Positions 55,001 through 64,000 of a stretch of 64,000 nucleotides of DNA are shown here, piece after piece. The stretch spans positions 248,001-312,000 of the forward strand of contig NZ_CAKKMS010000001.1 in assembly GCF_918698245.1 (NCBI RefSeq), read 5' to 3'. The notes beneath the pieces were generated by a model. It ran no database searches. It was not told the DNA's origin and saw only the letters and a program-made list of their open reading frames with translations. The stretch is from Pedobacter sp. Bi126 (GTDB lineage: Bacteria; Bacteroidota; Bacteroidia; Sphingobacteriales; Sphingobacteriaceae). Each line of letters begins with the position of its first letter. Position 1 is the first letter of the stretch. Made by a program: the position numbers and the translations under genes.

Positions 55001-56407
55001 TTACTGCCAGCCGCCGCCTAACGAACGGTACAAGCCAACAACTGCATTTAATTGCTCAGTTTTAATGGTAGTTAACTCCAGTTCGCTTTGCAATAAATTG
55101 CCTTGCGCTGTAATTACCTCTAAATAATTAGCCATACCACTTTTAAACAACAAACTTGCATTTCTTGAGGCTTGTTGTAAAGTCTGCGCTCTTTTTTCGG
55201 CAATACTATATTGTGTTTTTAACTTCTCTACTTTCGTTAACTCGTCTGACACTTCACCAACAGCATTTAATACCGATTGACGGAACTGGATCACCGATTT
55301 CTCGCGGTCGATTTTAGCCAGTTCTAAAGAAGTTTTTAACTGACCTCTTTGAAAAATCGGCTGGGTAATCCCTGCCCCAACCAAACCGAACAACGATGCC
55401 GGAACATTAAACCAGTTGCTCGCTTTAAAAGAGTTGATACCTCCGCTTGCGGTAATTACCAGCGATGGATATAAACTTGCTTTCGCTACACCAACCTTTG
55501 CATTGGCAATGGTAAGCGCCAGTTCAGCACTTTTAATATCTGGTCTGCGGCTTAACATCGATGAAGGAAAACCTGCGTTTAAATCCTGCGGGATAATCAT
55601 TTTATCTAAACGGCTCTCGCGGTTAATGGCTTTAGGCAAAGTACCGATCAATACACTTAAAGCATTTTCCTGTAAGGTTACATTCTGCTCCAAACGAGGG
55701 ATCAACTGTGCCGCATTTAACTGTTGCGCCTGTGCCTGCTGTATCGCTAATGAAGTCACCTGACCGGCATCGAACTGTAAATTGATAATCCTCAATGTAC
55801 TATCGTTCAGCTTTAAGTTCTTTTTCGCGATTTCCAGTTGTGCATCAAGCATTAACAAATTGTAATACCCTTGCGCAACATTGGCCACCAAACGTGTCTG
55901 TACTGCTTTACGTGCCTCTTCTGTCTGCAAAAAACTGGCTAAAGCGCCAGCTTTTTGACTACGGATTTTACCCCAGATATCAGCTTCCCAAACCACACCC
56001 AGATTCGCATTGTAATCTTCGATGTGTGTTGAGCCTGTAAACTGGTTAAGGCTTAAACCATTTAAACTGTTATCAGACGGGCGGCTCGAACTCGCCGCCA
56101 CCTGCAATTTTAATTCAGGTAAATAACCCAATTTCGATTGTTTGAACAATACTTCGGCTGCATCGATATTTTTCAAGGCAATCTGCATATCGTAATTTTT
56201 AACCAAAGCTGTATCAATTAAATTCTGAACAGTAAGGTCGTTGATAAAACTCTTCAATGGCATACCGCCAACACTCGAAGAATCTTTAGGCAATGAATTT
56301 CTGAATAAGCCTGGCGCAATATTGGGCAAGGCTGTATCTTTCGAAACCGAACATCCGCTCCAGATTAAAGCAAGGAGCAGGATGGTAATTAGATTAAACC
56401 GTTTCAT
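55001..56407 (-). CDS. RND efflux outer-membrane lipoprotein (TolC/OprM/NodT family)
   Basis: A 468-residue outer-membrane channel. Its lipobox W-S-G-C puts a lipidated Cys at 19. Two outer-membrane-factor repeats follow, with the usual long helices (DTALVKNYDMQIALKNI; SRRPDIKSAELALTIANAKVGVAKASLYPSL) and FGLVGAGITQPIFQRGQL. It is the last gene of a three-gene tripartite pump, overlapping the transporter gene by 14 bases. It completes the path for substrates across the outer membrane. Confidence 0.93.
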   Translation of the reverse strand: MKRFNLITILLLALIWSGCSVSKDTALPNIAPGLFRNSLPKDSSSVGGMPLKSFINDLTVQNLIDTALVKNYDMQIALKNIDAAEVLFKQSKLGYLPELKLQVAASSSRPSDNSLNGLSLNQFTGSTHIEDYNANLGVVWEADIWGKIRSQKAGALASFLQTEEARKAVQTRLVANVAQGYYNLLMLDAQLEIAKKNLKLNDSTLRIINLQFDAGQVTSLAIQQAQAQQLNAAQLIPRLEQNVTLQENALSVLIGTLPKAINRESRLDKMIIPQDLNAGFPSSMLSRRPDIKSAELALTIANAKVGVAKASLYPSLVITASGGINSFKASNWFNVPASLFGLVGAGITQPIFQRGQLKTSLELAKIDREKSVIQFRQSVLNAVGEVSDELTKVEKLKTQYSIAEKRAQTLQQASRNASLLFKSGMANYLEVITAQGNLLQSELELTTIKTEQLNAVVGLYRSLGGGWQ

Positions 56408-59400
56408 AAACTACATGATTATTATTTACAGGTTCTCCATTGTGGTGAACAACCTCATTTCTTGATTTTTTTGATATTTTTTCCTGTAAAGCCTGGAAGA
56501 TGACGAAAAGTACCGGAATGATAAACAAACCTAAAACTACACCCGATACCATACCACCTGCGGCACCGATACTGATGGAGTGGTTACCCTGTGCCGATGG
56601 ACCCGTTGCAATACTCATCGGGAATAAACCAAACACAAAGGCAAGTGATGTCATTATGATCGGTCTGATCCTTAATCTTGCTGCTTCTATAGCCGAATCA
56701 ACCAAACTGAGTCCCGCCTTTCGTCGCTGCACGGCAAACTCCACAATCAAAATGGCGTTTTTAGCCAGCAACCCGATAAGCATAATCAGCGCTACCTGTA
56801 CATAAATGTTATTTTCGATACCGGTTAAACCCAATACCACAAATACACCGAATACACCTGTAGGAATAGATAAGATTACCGCCAATGGTAAGATGTAACT
56901 CTCATACTGTGCTGATAACAAGAAGTACACAAACACCAAACAAAGTAGGAAGATCACTGTCGACTGTCCGCCTGAAGAAATCTCCTCACGTGTCTGCCCT
57001 GAGAATTCGTAAGCATAACCGGTTGGCAATTGTTCTCTGGCGGTTTCTTCTATCGCCTTAATTGCATCACCAGAGCTGAAGCCTGGTTTAGGGATCGCAT
57101 TTACCTCGATAGAGTTAAACAGGTTATAACGGGAAGCCGTTTCCGAACCATATACACGGGTTAATTTAACCAAGGTGCTGATTGGCACACTTTCTCCTGC
57201 CTTGTTTTTAACAAATACACGATCGATACTTGCAGGGTCGGTTCTGTCGGCAACATCGGCCTGAACCACTACACGGTAATATTTACCAAAGCGGTTAAAA
57301 TCTGATGCTTGTGCAGTACCAAAATAAGTTTGCATGGTTTGTAAGATATCTTTTTTGCTTACACCCAACTGATCGGCCTTTTCATCATTAACATCTAATT
57401 GTAACTGCGGATAATCTGCTTTATAAGAAGTAAAAGCATAAGCAATAGCCGGTTTGGTCATTAACTTTCCGATAAAGTTATTCGCTACACCGCTAAATTT
57501 ATCCAATTTGCCGTTCGTTTTATCCTGTAACATTACGTTCATGGCCTCCACATTGCTAAAGCCCGGAACCGTAGGGAAACTGAATACAAAGAAGGTACCG
57601 GCAGATATGGCCGCCATTTTGGCCCTTACAATATTTTGGATCTCATCGATATTTTTTACCGCCCCTCTTTCGTCGTTTGGTTTTAACAATAAGAAAATCT
57701 GACCTGCTGAAGGACTGTTAGATGCAGTTAAAAAATTATAACCAGCCAACGACATCACAAATCTTGCTGATGGCATCGCCCTCAACTCTTCTTCTGCCTG
57801 TTTTAATATTTTATTGGTATTGGCTAATGATGTTCCCGATGGACTGGCAACCGCGATAGCCACAAAACCCTGATCCTCTGTAGGGATAAAGCCTGTTTTT
57901 GTTCTGCCTACAAGGAAAATGGTAACCAGAACGATTAAAGCTAATCCACCCATGCTGATCCATTTGTTGCGGATAAGCACTTTCAAACCGCCAACATATC
58001 GGTTGGTCATATAATTGAAACCACCATTAAAGCCTGCATAAAACTTTTCTACAAAACCTTTTTTAGGCGCGTTATGACCACCTTCGGCATGTTTGTTCTT
58101 TAAAAATAAGGCCGCAAGAGCAGGACTTAAGGTTAAGGCATTAACAGCCGAGATAATGATGGCGATGGCCATGGTTAAGGCGAATTGTTTGTAGAAAATA
58201 CCTGTTGAGCCTGTCATAAAACCAACCGGTAAAAATACTGCCGCCATTACCAATGTAATCGATATAATGGCCCCGGTAATTTCATTCATCGCCTCGGTAG
58301 TTGCCGCCCTGGGGCTAAGCGACGGGTTTTCTTCCATTTTGGCATGCACCGCTTCCACTACCACAATCGCATCATCAACCACAATACCAATGGCCAGTAC
58401 AAGTGCAAAAAGTGTTAAAAGGTTAACGGAGAAGCCGAACAACTGCATGAAAAAGAAGGTACCGATAATTGCAACCGGAACCGCTATAGCCGGAATTAAA
58501 GTAGACCTGAAATCCTGAAGGAAGATAAATACAACGATAAATACCAGTAAAAAGGCTTCTATCAAAGTGTGCTCCACCTGGTTGATGGATTCATCAAGAT
58601 CGGTTTTGGTACGGTAAAACTGATTAAATTTAATGCCTGCAGGGAAATCTTTCGATAGTTTTGCCATCAGTTTATCAATGGCAATCTGGATTTCGTTGGC
58701 ATTCGAGCCTGATAACTGGATTATACCAATGGTAATACCATCATGTCCGTTTAAGCGGTTTACACTACCATAACTGTAAGCACCCAATTCTACACGGGCC
58801 ACATCTTTTAAACGTAATATAGAACCATCAGAATTAGAACGGATCGCTATATTCTGATATTCCTCTGGTTTGGTCAGTTTACCTTTATATTTAATAATAT
58901 ATTCAAAGGCCTCACTACTTCTTTCTCCAAACCGACCAGGTGCTGCTTCAAGGTTTTTGTCCTGAATGGCTGTGATTACTTCATTAGGTGTAATTTTGTA
59001 AGTTGCCAATTGACTTGGGTTTAACCAAATACGCATTGAATAATCTTTAATACCACCAAATACACTGGCTGAACCTACACCCGGGATACGTTTAAGTTCG
59101 GGAATGATATTGATCTGTGCATAGTTATTTACAAAAACGGCATCGTATTTTTTTGTGTCTTCTGAGTAAACACCGATAGCACCAATAAAACTGTTTTGCT
59201 GTTTAGTAGTGGTTATACCATATTGTACAACCTCTGCAGGTAACTGGCTGGTAGCCTGCGAAACCCGGTTTTGCACATTAACAGCTGCCTGATCGGGGTT
59301 GGTACCCTGTTGAAAGTAAACTGTGATTGCAAGAGTACCGTCGTTACTGGCGCTGGAGGTCATGTAGGTCATGTTCTCTACACCATTAATTGCTTCCTCC

Positions 59401-59594
59401 AATGATGGAGTTACCGAACGTAAAATCGTTTCGGCATTGGCCCCAGGATATACAGCAGTTACCAATACCGACGGAGGTGCGATATTTGGAAAGCGCTCTA
59501 AGGGCAACTTTGTTAAGCCTAGTATACCAACTATTACCAATAAGATGGAAATAACAGTCGAAAGTACAGGCCTGTCTATAAATTTCTGAAACAT
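56394..59594 (-). CDS. RND efflux transporter permease (AcrB/MexB, HAE1 type)
   Basis: A 1066-residue inner-membrane proton/drug antiporter with the usual 12 membrane helices and two large periplasmic loops. It begins MFQKFIDRPVLSTVISILL. TM4 carries the proton-relay aspartates in IGIVVDDAIVVVE, TM10 region LLAKNAILIVEFA holds the conserved Lys, and MTSLAFVFGLFPM and GNHSISIGAAGGM are standard. The HAE1 type suggests hydrophobic or amphiphilic compounds; substrates cannot be read off. It lies between adaptor and channel genes. Confidence 0.95.
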   Translation of the reverse strand: MFQKFIDRPVLSTVISILLVIVGILGLTKLPLERFPNIAPPSVLVTAVYPGANAETILRSVTPSLEEAINGVENMTYMTSSASNDGTLAITVYFQQGTNPDQAAVNVQNRVSQATSQLPAEVVQYGITTTKQQNSFIGAIGVYSEDTKKYDAVFVNNYAQINIIPELKRIPGVGSASVFGGIKDYSMRIWLNPSQLATYKITPNEVITAIQDKNLEAAPGRFGERSSEAFEYIIKYKGKLTKPEEYQNIAIRSNSDGSILRLKDVARVELGAYSYGSVNRLNGHDGITIGIIQLSGSNANEIQIAIDKLMAKLSKDFPAGIKFNQFYRTKTDLDESINQVEHTLIEAFLLVFIVVFIFLQDFRSTLIPAIAVPVAIIGTFFFMQLFGFSVNLLTLFALVLAIGIVVDDAIVVVEAVHAKMEENPSLSPRAATTEAMNEITGAIISITLVMAAVFLPVGFMTGSTGIFYKQFALTMAIAIIISAVNALTLSPALAALFLKNKHAEGGHNAPKKGFVEKFYAGFNGGFNYMTNRYVGGLKVLIRNKWISMGGLALIVLVTIFLVGRTKTGFIPTEDQGFVAIAVASPSGTSLANTNKILKQAEEELRAMPSARFVMSLAGYNFLTASNSPSAGQIFLLLKPNDERGAVKNIDEIQNIVRAKMAAISAGTFFVFSFPTVPGFSNVEAMNVMLQDKTNGKLDKFSGVANNFIGKLMTKPAIAYAFTSYKADYPQLQLDVNDEKADQLGVSKKDILQTMQTYFGTAQASDFNRFGKYYRVVVQADVADRTDPASIDRVFVKNKAGESVPISTLVKLTRVYGSETASRYNLFNSIEVNAIPKPGFSSGDAIKAIEETAREQLPTGYAYEFSGQTREEISSGGQSTVIFLLCLVFVYFLLSAQYESYILPLAVILSIPTGVFGVFVVLGLTGIENNIYVQVALIMLIGLLAKNAILIVEFAVQRRKAGLSLVDSAIEAARLRIRPIIMTSLAFVFGLFPMSIATGPSAQGNHSISIGAAGGMVSGVVLGLFIIPVLFVIFQALQEKISKKSRNEVVHHNGEPVNNNHVVYETV

Positions 59595-59617
59595 GACTTT
59601 TTAGATTTTAGGTCTTA

Positions 59618-60820
59618 TTAATTTTTTGTTTTTGCAACAGCTACTTTATCTGCTGCTTTTTGAGGCTGGATCACCATGCCCTCCTGTAATTTATCAACCC
59701 CACTTAACACAATCTGATCGCCAACTTTTACCCCGTCTTTAACCAGGTAATTTTCGCCGGCTTTGCCCACAATGGTAATAGATTGTTTTTTCACCTTACT
59801 GCTGTCGCCTACGGTAAATACAAATACTTTATCCTGCATTTCTACTGTCGATGACTGAGGTACCAGAATGGCATTATCATGCTGCAAACCTAAACGGATC
59901 TTACCGGTATTACCCGAGCGAAGAATTCCGTTGGCATTAGGGAAACTTGCCCTAAGCGTGATTGCACCTGTGTTTTTATCAAACTGACCATCGATCATAT
60001 CGATCTTGCCTTTAATTGGATAAGCAGAATTATCAGCCAATAAAAGTTCTACTGCTGGTAAATGTTTAATCCTGTCGGCAGGTGTTTTACCCGGGTAGTT
60101 TGCATTAAAATTGTTGAAGTCGTTTTCTGCAAGAGAGAAATAAACATGTACTTCGTGGATATCTGATAACTGTGTTAAAGCAACCTGATCTGTCGGCGAA
60201 ACTAAACTTCCCTGTTTTTTAGGGATACGGCCAATGTACCCGCTAACAGTAGCCTTAACATTGGTATAACCTAAGTTAATCTGTGCCGAAGCAACGTTGG
60301 CTTTAGCTTGTTCGGCATTTGCCTGGGCAATTTTATAAGCCGTTTTAGCTGTTTTTAACTGAAAATCTGAAACTACTTTGTTTTGAACAAGTGGTGTTAA
60401 TTTATCAACTTCCAATTGAGCGTTTAAAATAGCCGCTTCTGCAGCATGTAAACTTGCTTTAGCATTGTTTAAAGCCTCGCGGTAAGGGTTTTCATTAATT
60501 TTGAACAAGGTTTGTCCGGCGGTTACATAAGCGCCTTCGTTAACCAATACACTTTGTAAGTAACCACTTACCTGTGGCCGTACATCGATATCAACAGCAC
60601 CCTGAATAGAGGCCGGATATTCGATATAGGTGGTTTCTGTACTCGCGTTAATGGCGCTTACAGGCAATGCCGGTGGCGGTGGTGCAGCTGCAGCCTGATC
60701 AGGAGACGACTTACAACTCACTAAAATTATAGATAGAAGAGAAATTGTTAACAATAACTTAATACTATTAAACCATTTAACGGTGTTAAGTAAAGGGTAC
60801 AAGCGATGTAGAGATTTCAT
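59618..60820 (-). CDS. RND efflux periplasmic adaptor lipoprotein
   Basis: A 400-residue membrane fusion protein that links the transporter to the outer-membrane channel. It has an N-terminal lipobox L-V-S-C (Cys36), a short Pro-rich linker, lipoyl-like halves (about 75-110 and 190-215, VSGYLQSVLVNEGAYVTAGQ), an alpha hairpin (110-185) and a beta-barrel domain. It is the first gene of the operon. The only ATG that keeps the signal is at 60820, which places one copy of the candidate operator (60775-60791) within the first 15 codons. Confidence 0.92.
   Translation of the reverse strand: MKSLHRLYPLLNTVKWFNSIKLLLTISLLSIILVSCKSSPDQAAAAPPPPALPVSAINASTETTYIEYPASIQGAVDIDVRPQVSGYLQSVLVNEGAYVTAGQTLFKINENPYREALNNAKASLHAAEAAILNAQLEVDKLTPLVQNKVVSDFQLKTAKTAYKIAQANAEQAKANVASAQINLGYTNVKATVSGYIGRIPKKQGSLVSPTDQVALTQLSDIHEVHVYFSLAENDFNNFNANYPGKTPADRIKHLPAVELLLADNSAYPIKGKIDMIDGQFDKNTGAITLRASFPNANGILRSGNTGKIRLGLQHDNAILVPQSSTVEMQDKVFVFTVGDSSKVKKQSITIVGKAGENYLVKDGVKVGDQIVLSGVDKLQEGMVIQPQKAADKVAVAKTKN
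60775..60791. promoter_or_regulatory. Candidate TetR operator, site 1
   Basis: ATTTAACGGTGTTAAGT. It shares the core TTAACRGTGTTA with two other sites around the regulator and pump genes. It lies in the adaptor coding start. Confidence 0.6.
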
Positions 60821-60855
60821 ATGATTAAATTTAATTGGAATTAGTGTGTATAATA

Positions 60856-60872
60856 ATTTAACAGTGTTAAAT
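60856..60872. promoter_or_regulatory. Candidate TetR operator, site 2 (perfect palindrome)
   Basis: ATTTAACAGTGTTAAAT is a perfect inverted repeat around one G. It lies between the regulator stop and the adaptor start, about 36 bases before the adaptor ATG. Confidence 0.7.
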
Positions 60873-60889
60873 TACGTTGTAAAAAAAAA

Positions 60890-61495
60890 TTAACTATTAA
60901 TAGATAATGTAATGCCCTTGATGGCATCTTTTAAAATCTGCTGGTTTAATTCGTCGGTTGTTCTTCCATTCGGGCGAACCAGATTGATGGAGATTAAACC
61001 GTGGATGATAGACCAATAGGTGTAATACTTCATGCAGATATCATCATCAGACACTGGTTTTTTCTCGAATAAAGATTCAATTACCTCGCCCAACATACTA
61101 CCTACGTTTTCGGCTTCGGGCATTGAATTTTTAACAGTACAACAAACCATATCCACACCGTACATCAATTGATAAAATTCTTTATGGGTAAAGGCGAAGT
61201 TCCAGTAGGCAATCCACATGGCTTCCATTTTATCTTCCGGAGATTCGTGTTGATCTCTGGCTTCGCGGATATCTTTTGCCAACATTAAGTAACCTCTTCT
61301 GGTGAGTTCCAGTAAGATGCCATCTTTGTTGGAAAAGTATTCGTAAATAATTGGTGCAGTATATTCGATCTGGTCGGCAATTTTACGCATACTCAATGCC
61401 TGCCAGCCCTCTGTTTGAACAATATTCAAGGCAGCATCCAGAATTTTTGTTCTGGTTTCATCTTTTAAACGTAGAATTCTTTCTTTACTTCCCAT
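60890..61495 (-). CDS. TetR/AcrR-family regulator of the efflux operon
   Basis: A 201-residue repressor, using the ATG at 61495 (MGSKERILRLKDET). The N-terminal helix-turn-helix is at about 17-62 (TKILDAALNIVQTEGWQALSMRKIADQIEYTAPIIYEYFSNKD read in two parts). A ligand-binding helical domain follows, with a CCTV pair at about 118-121. It lies just upstream of the pump genes on the same strand. Three operator-like palindromes, including one overlapping its own promoter, suggest it controls both itself and the pump. Confidence 0.9.
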   Translation of the reverse strand: MGSKERILRLKDETRTKILDAALNIVQTEGWQALSMRKIADQIEYTAPIIYEYFSNKDGILLELTRRGYLMLAKDIREARDQHESPEDKMEAMWIAYWNFAFTHKEFYQLMYGVDMVCCTVKNSMPEAENVGSMLGEVIESLFEKKPVSDDDICMKYYTYWSIIHGLISINLVRPNGRTTDELNQQILKDAIKGITLSINS

Positions 61496-61519
61496 GACTT
61501 GGAATATACAGTGTAAATA

Positions 61520-61536
61520 ATCTAACACCGTTAAGC
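61520..61536. promoter_or_regulatory. Candidate TetR operator, site 3
   Basis: Reverse strand GCTTAACGGTGTTAGAT. It contains the shared core TTAACRGTGTTA and abuts the -7 element of the regulator's own promoter. Confidence 0.65.
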
Positions 61537-61565
61537 AAATGTAGAACCAATTCCAGAATTGACAA
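61536..61565 (-). promoter_or_regulatory. Promoter of the TetR gene
   Basis: On the minus strand TTG (61563-61565), 19 bases, then TACATTTG (61536-61543): the full Bacteroidota -33/-7 pattern with standard spacing. The operator begins at its downstream edge. Confidence 0.75.
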
Positions 61566-61676
61566 TCATTCATTTGTCATAAACATTTTATTGTTTAGTT
61601 TTATAGCTGATAATCAACCATTAAAGCATTCAAAAGGCTTTTTCAAATAAATTAATTTTCTCAAGAACTTATAAGA

Positions 61677-62114
61677 ATGATTTTCCGCGAAGCAAAAACG
61701 ACTGACATACCTGCGATACAAATTGTCAGACATACAGTAAAAGAGAACATTTTGTCAGATCCAGCACTTGTTACTGACAAAGATTGCGAAGAATTTATTA
61801 CGCAACGTGGCAAAGGATGGGTTTGCGAAGTAGGTGGAGAAGTAGTTGGTTTCTCCATCGTGGATTTAAAGGAGCATAATATCTGGGCTTTATTCCTTCG
61901 GCCAGAATTTGAAGGCAAAGGCATTGGCAAAGAACTGCACCGGTTAATGATGGATTGGTATTTCGATCAAACGCATGAGCCAGTTTGGTTGGGTACATCA
62001 CCCAATACCAGAGCCGAAGAATTTTATACCCGGCAAGGCTGGAAAAACGTGGGCATGGTAAACAAAGGCGAAGTGAAATTTGAAATGAGTTATGAGGATT
62101 GGGTGGGTAGGTAG
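61677..62114 (+). CDS. GNAT-family N-acetyltransferase
   Basis: A 145-residue acetyltransferase. It has the GNAT opening MIFREAKTTDIPAIQIV, the acetyl-CoA motif FLRPEFEGKGIGKELHRL (G-K-G-I-G-K) at about 85-102, and the late strand-helix EEFYTRQGWKNVG. It stands alone, divergent from the TetR gene with about 180 bases between. The substrate is unknown. Its stop is followed at once by dispersed repeats. Confidence 0.85.
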   Translation: MIFREAKTTDIPAIQIVRHTVKENILSDPALVTDKDCEEFITQRGKGWVCEVGGEVVGFSIVDLKEHNIWALFLRPEFEGKGIGKELHRLMMDWYFDQTHEPVWLGTSPNTRAEEFYTRQGWKNVGMVNKGEVKFEMSYEDWVGR

Positions 62115-62124
62115 ATCCATTCGG

Positions 62125-62440
62125 GATATAGTAATTGCGAGGAGGCTTTTTCAGCCTGCGAAGCACAGCGGAAGGAAGATATCTATTGTATAAAAGACCC
62201 TGAAACAAGTTCAGGGTGACGGATCTCTGAAATAATCGTCATCTCGACTGAAGCGCAGTCCCGAATTTTCGGGAGAGAGATCTATGGCCTAAAAGACCCT
62301 GAAACAAGTTCAGGGTGACGGATCTTGGGAATGATCGTCATTGCGAGAAGGATTTTTCAGCCGACGAAGCAATCTTAATGCGCTCGCTAGTAGCAATAGT
62401 TGTAAGATTGCTTCGTTCCTCGCAATGACGATGCAGCGAG
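62125..62440. repeat. Mixed dispersed repeats
   Basis: Two 'ccctgaaacaagttcagggtgacgg' copies (62198 and 62298), a 'tcgactgaagcgcag...gagagatct' repeat split by the palindrome TCCCGAATTTTCGGGA (62261-62276), and a 'cgtcattgcgag ... ctcgcaatgacg' element (62336-62431). No gene in the 375-base gap. Confidence 0.75.
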
Positions 62441-62489
62441 AAAAAATTAACCACCAAGTCACAAAGCAAGTGCCCTAGCGGTAAACAAT

Positions 62490-63131
62490 CTAACTATTCC
62501 AGATAAAAGGTGCTTGTTTGATAAAAGTTGTTCCCTCTAACTGTTCAACAATAAACTGCGCTAAATTAGCCGCATTAATCTGTTCTCCATCACAATTAAC
62601 CACACTTGTCCCTACAGGCGTTTGCTCGTCGGTTTGCATGATTAAAGGTAAGCGGATCAAGGTCCAATCGAGATCACTTTCAGTTAACAGATCATGTTCT
62701 TTCTGTTTATCGGCTGTAGAAACCGGATAGTTATCATACATCCATTGGGTTGCAAATTGGGGCTTCGCATCCTTTTTATCAGCAGGCGTATCTACATTGA
62801 TCCCGGTAATTACAATATACCGCTTCAGGTGAATGGCTTCCATTGCTTTTAAAATATTACCTGTCGATTGCGTAAAGATTGTTTTTTCGCTTGCGGGTTG
62901 TCCCATTCCCAATGCACTGACTACGATATCGCAACCCTCAATAAGCGCGTGTACTGTTTCGGTATCTTTTACGTCGCCGATTACGATTTCTAATGAAGCA
63001 TGATGGATCTGAAGTTTTTCAGGATTTCTGATGAGGGTTTTCACCTTGAATTGTTGCGCCAATAGCGCTTTTAAAATATAAATACCAGCTTTGCCCGTGG
63101 CACCAATTAAAGCAATTTTTAAATCTTGCAT
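62490..63131 (-). CDS. NAD(P)-binding protein (NmrA/SDR-like)
   Basis: A 213-residue Rossmann-fold protein of the atypical short-chain dehydrogenase type. The dinucleotide site is LIGATGKAGIYI (G-x-x-G-x-x-G) near residue 8. It is followed by IRNPEKL, VIGDVKD and DIVVSALGMG, then YIVITGINVD, and LDWTLIRLPLIM with the Y-D-N-Y region before it. The catalytic Tyr-x3-Lys of classical SDRs is not clear, so it may be a reductase (flavin or quinone) or a regulator. It is a single gene between two repeat clusters. Confidence 0.85.
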   Translation of the reverse strand: MQDLKIALIGATGKAGIYILKALLAQQFKVKTLIRNPEKLQIHHASLEIVIGDVKDTETVHALIEGCDIVVSALGMGQPASEKTIFTQSTGNILKAMEAIHLKRYIVITGINVDTPADKKDAKPQFATQWMYDNYPVSTADKQKEHDLLTESDLDWTLIRLPLIMQTDEQTPVGTSVVNCDGEQINAANLAQFIVEQLEGTTFIKQAPFIWNS

Positions 63132-63299
63132 GATGTTCTTTATAAAATTTTAGAAAATAACAATTTATCTCCCGTTATCAGAACGATAAGGGAATTTCAG
63201 AATTGAATTCTGTTTGAGTTATATTTTATAAAGAGATTTTAATGGTACTAATTTAGGAAAAAAATCATTTCGACTCAAGTGCAAACGGAATGTTTGGAC

Positions 63300-63460
63300 A
63301 ATCTTGCATGAAAGACCCTGAAACAAGTTCAGGGTGACGGACCGATAAATTGATCGTCATTGCGAGAAGGCTTTTTCAGCCGACGTGGCAATCTTAATGC
63401 GCTCGCTAATAGCGATAGTTGTAAGATTGCTTCGTTGTGCCTCCTCGCAATGACGATACA
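63300..63460. repeat. Dispersed repeats downstream of trpA
   Basis: 'ccctgaaacaagttcagggtgacgg' at 63311-63340 and a 'cgtcattgcgagaaggc ... ctcctcgcaatgacg' element at 63355-63454. Nothing else is recognised in 63132-63479. Confidence 0.75.
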
Positions 63461-63479
63461 TGGAAGAAAAGGAAAAACA

Positions 63480-64000
63480 CTAACCTTTAAACTTTTTCAT
63501 AAAGTTGCTCACACTTTCTTCCAAATTTCCATCAGCAATGGCTTTAACGAAAGCAGTACCGATAATTGCACCATTGGCGTACGAACAAGCCTTATCAAAA
63601 GTTTGTTTATCGCTGATCCCGAAACCGATCATGGTTGGGTTTTTAAGATTCAGGTTTTTAATCCTGCTGAAATAAGCCTCGGTAGTATTACCAACCTCAA
63701 GATTTTTACCTGTGGTAGCCGACGATGATAACAAATAGATAAACCCATTGGTTAAACCGTCAATTTTATGGATACGTTCTTCAGCAGTTTGAGGGGTGAT
63801 TAGAAATACATTGCTCAGGTTATGTTTTTCGAAGCAATCTTTATAAAACTCCTCATATTCTACCATTGGCAGATCAGGAACAATACAGCCGTCTACTCCT
63901 ACTTCTGCACAGGCTTCGCAAAATTTTTCTACACCAAACTGCAAAACAGGATTTACATAACCCATCAACAAAACAGGAATGGTAACGGTCTTTCGTAAGT
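63480..64000 (-). CDS. trpA: Tryptophan synthase alpha chain, C-terminal part (partial)
   Basis: The gene runs off the right edge; the last 173 residues are visible. The alpha chain splits indole-3-glycerol phosphate and feeds indole to the beta chain. Family landmarks are PVLLMGYVNPVLQFGVEKF, DGCIVPDLPMVEYEEF (with the catalytic Asp), FLITPQTAEERI, FIYLLSSSATTGK, and MIGFGISDKQTF before GAIIGTAFVKAI. The frame continues to the edge, so a start at the TTG codon 63971 would be wrong. The rest of the trp operon would lie beyond the window. Confidence 0.95.
   Translation of the reverse strand, partial: LRKTVTIPVLLMGYVNPVLQFGVEKFCEACAEVGVDGCIVPDLPMVEYEEFYKDCFEKHNLSNVFLITPQTAEERIHKIDGLTNGFIYLLSSSATTGKNLEVGNTTEAYFSRIKNLNLKNPTMIGFGISDKQTFDKACSYANGAIIGTAFVKAIADGNLEESVSNFMKKFKG

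Overview
The window looks like the chromosome of a member of the Bacteroidota, most likely Sphingobacteriaceae and close to Pedobacter. The signs are a type III glutamine synthetase, a TonB protein of the Bacteroidota layout, a large TonB-dependent receptor with a carboxypeptidase-regulatory-like front domain, a surface protein with a gliding-motility/type IX secretion C-terminal domain beside a PorP/SprF protein, and the Bacteroidota -7 promoter element TAnnTTTG about 20-60 bases before many genes. The genus is an inference from gene style, not a search result. No tRNA, rRNA, transposase, integrase or CRISPR array was seen.

Layout. 1-26.9 kb is mostly housekeeping: the end of purL, a tonB-like gene, glnN, purM, a NeuD-type acyltransferase, a TonB-dependent receptor, a dihydrolipoyl dehydrogenase, an MBL hydrolase plus acetyltransferase pair, ferritin, a three-gene ATP-grasp / alpha-E / transglutaminase operon, a MutS-like ATPase, asnS, an FMN-binding glutamate-synthase-like protein and a Sua5/YciO protein. 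26.9-54.7 kb is accessory in character. Short cargo segments (a 1748-residue PHP-domain surface protein with its PorP/SprF partner; nhaA; an HxlR regulator with an NAD(P)H oxidoreductase; a regulator/unknown pair and a DNA phosphorothioation operon) are separated by blocks of long modular repeats, all in the same orientation. 55-61.5 kb is an RND efflux operon with a divergently placed TetR regulator region and three copies of a candidate operator. The window ends with an acetyltransferase, an NAD(P)-binding protein and the 3' part of trpA.

Two things stand out. First, a seven-gene operon at 43.5-52.0 kb (minus strand) has DndC, DndD, a fusion of DndE to a HerA-type ATPase, a DGQHR (DndB-like) protein, a HEPN-like protein, a membrane protein and a PD-(D/E)xK-like nuclease. 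DndFGH are absent, so the last genes are candidates for an alternative restriction arm. Second, fourteen copies of a repeat head lie in five blocks. Each complete unit carries one of two exchangeable middle cassettes and a shared tail whose 10-bp hairpin stem changes on both arms together in five different ways. That is strong evidence that the folded nucleic acid, not an encoded peptide, is what is conserved.

Many smaller dispersed palindromic repeats of the type common in Bacteroidota fill the other intergenic regions.
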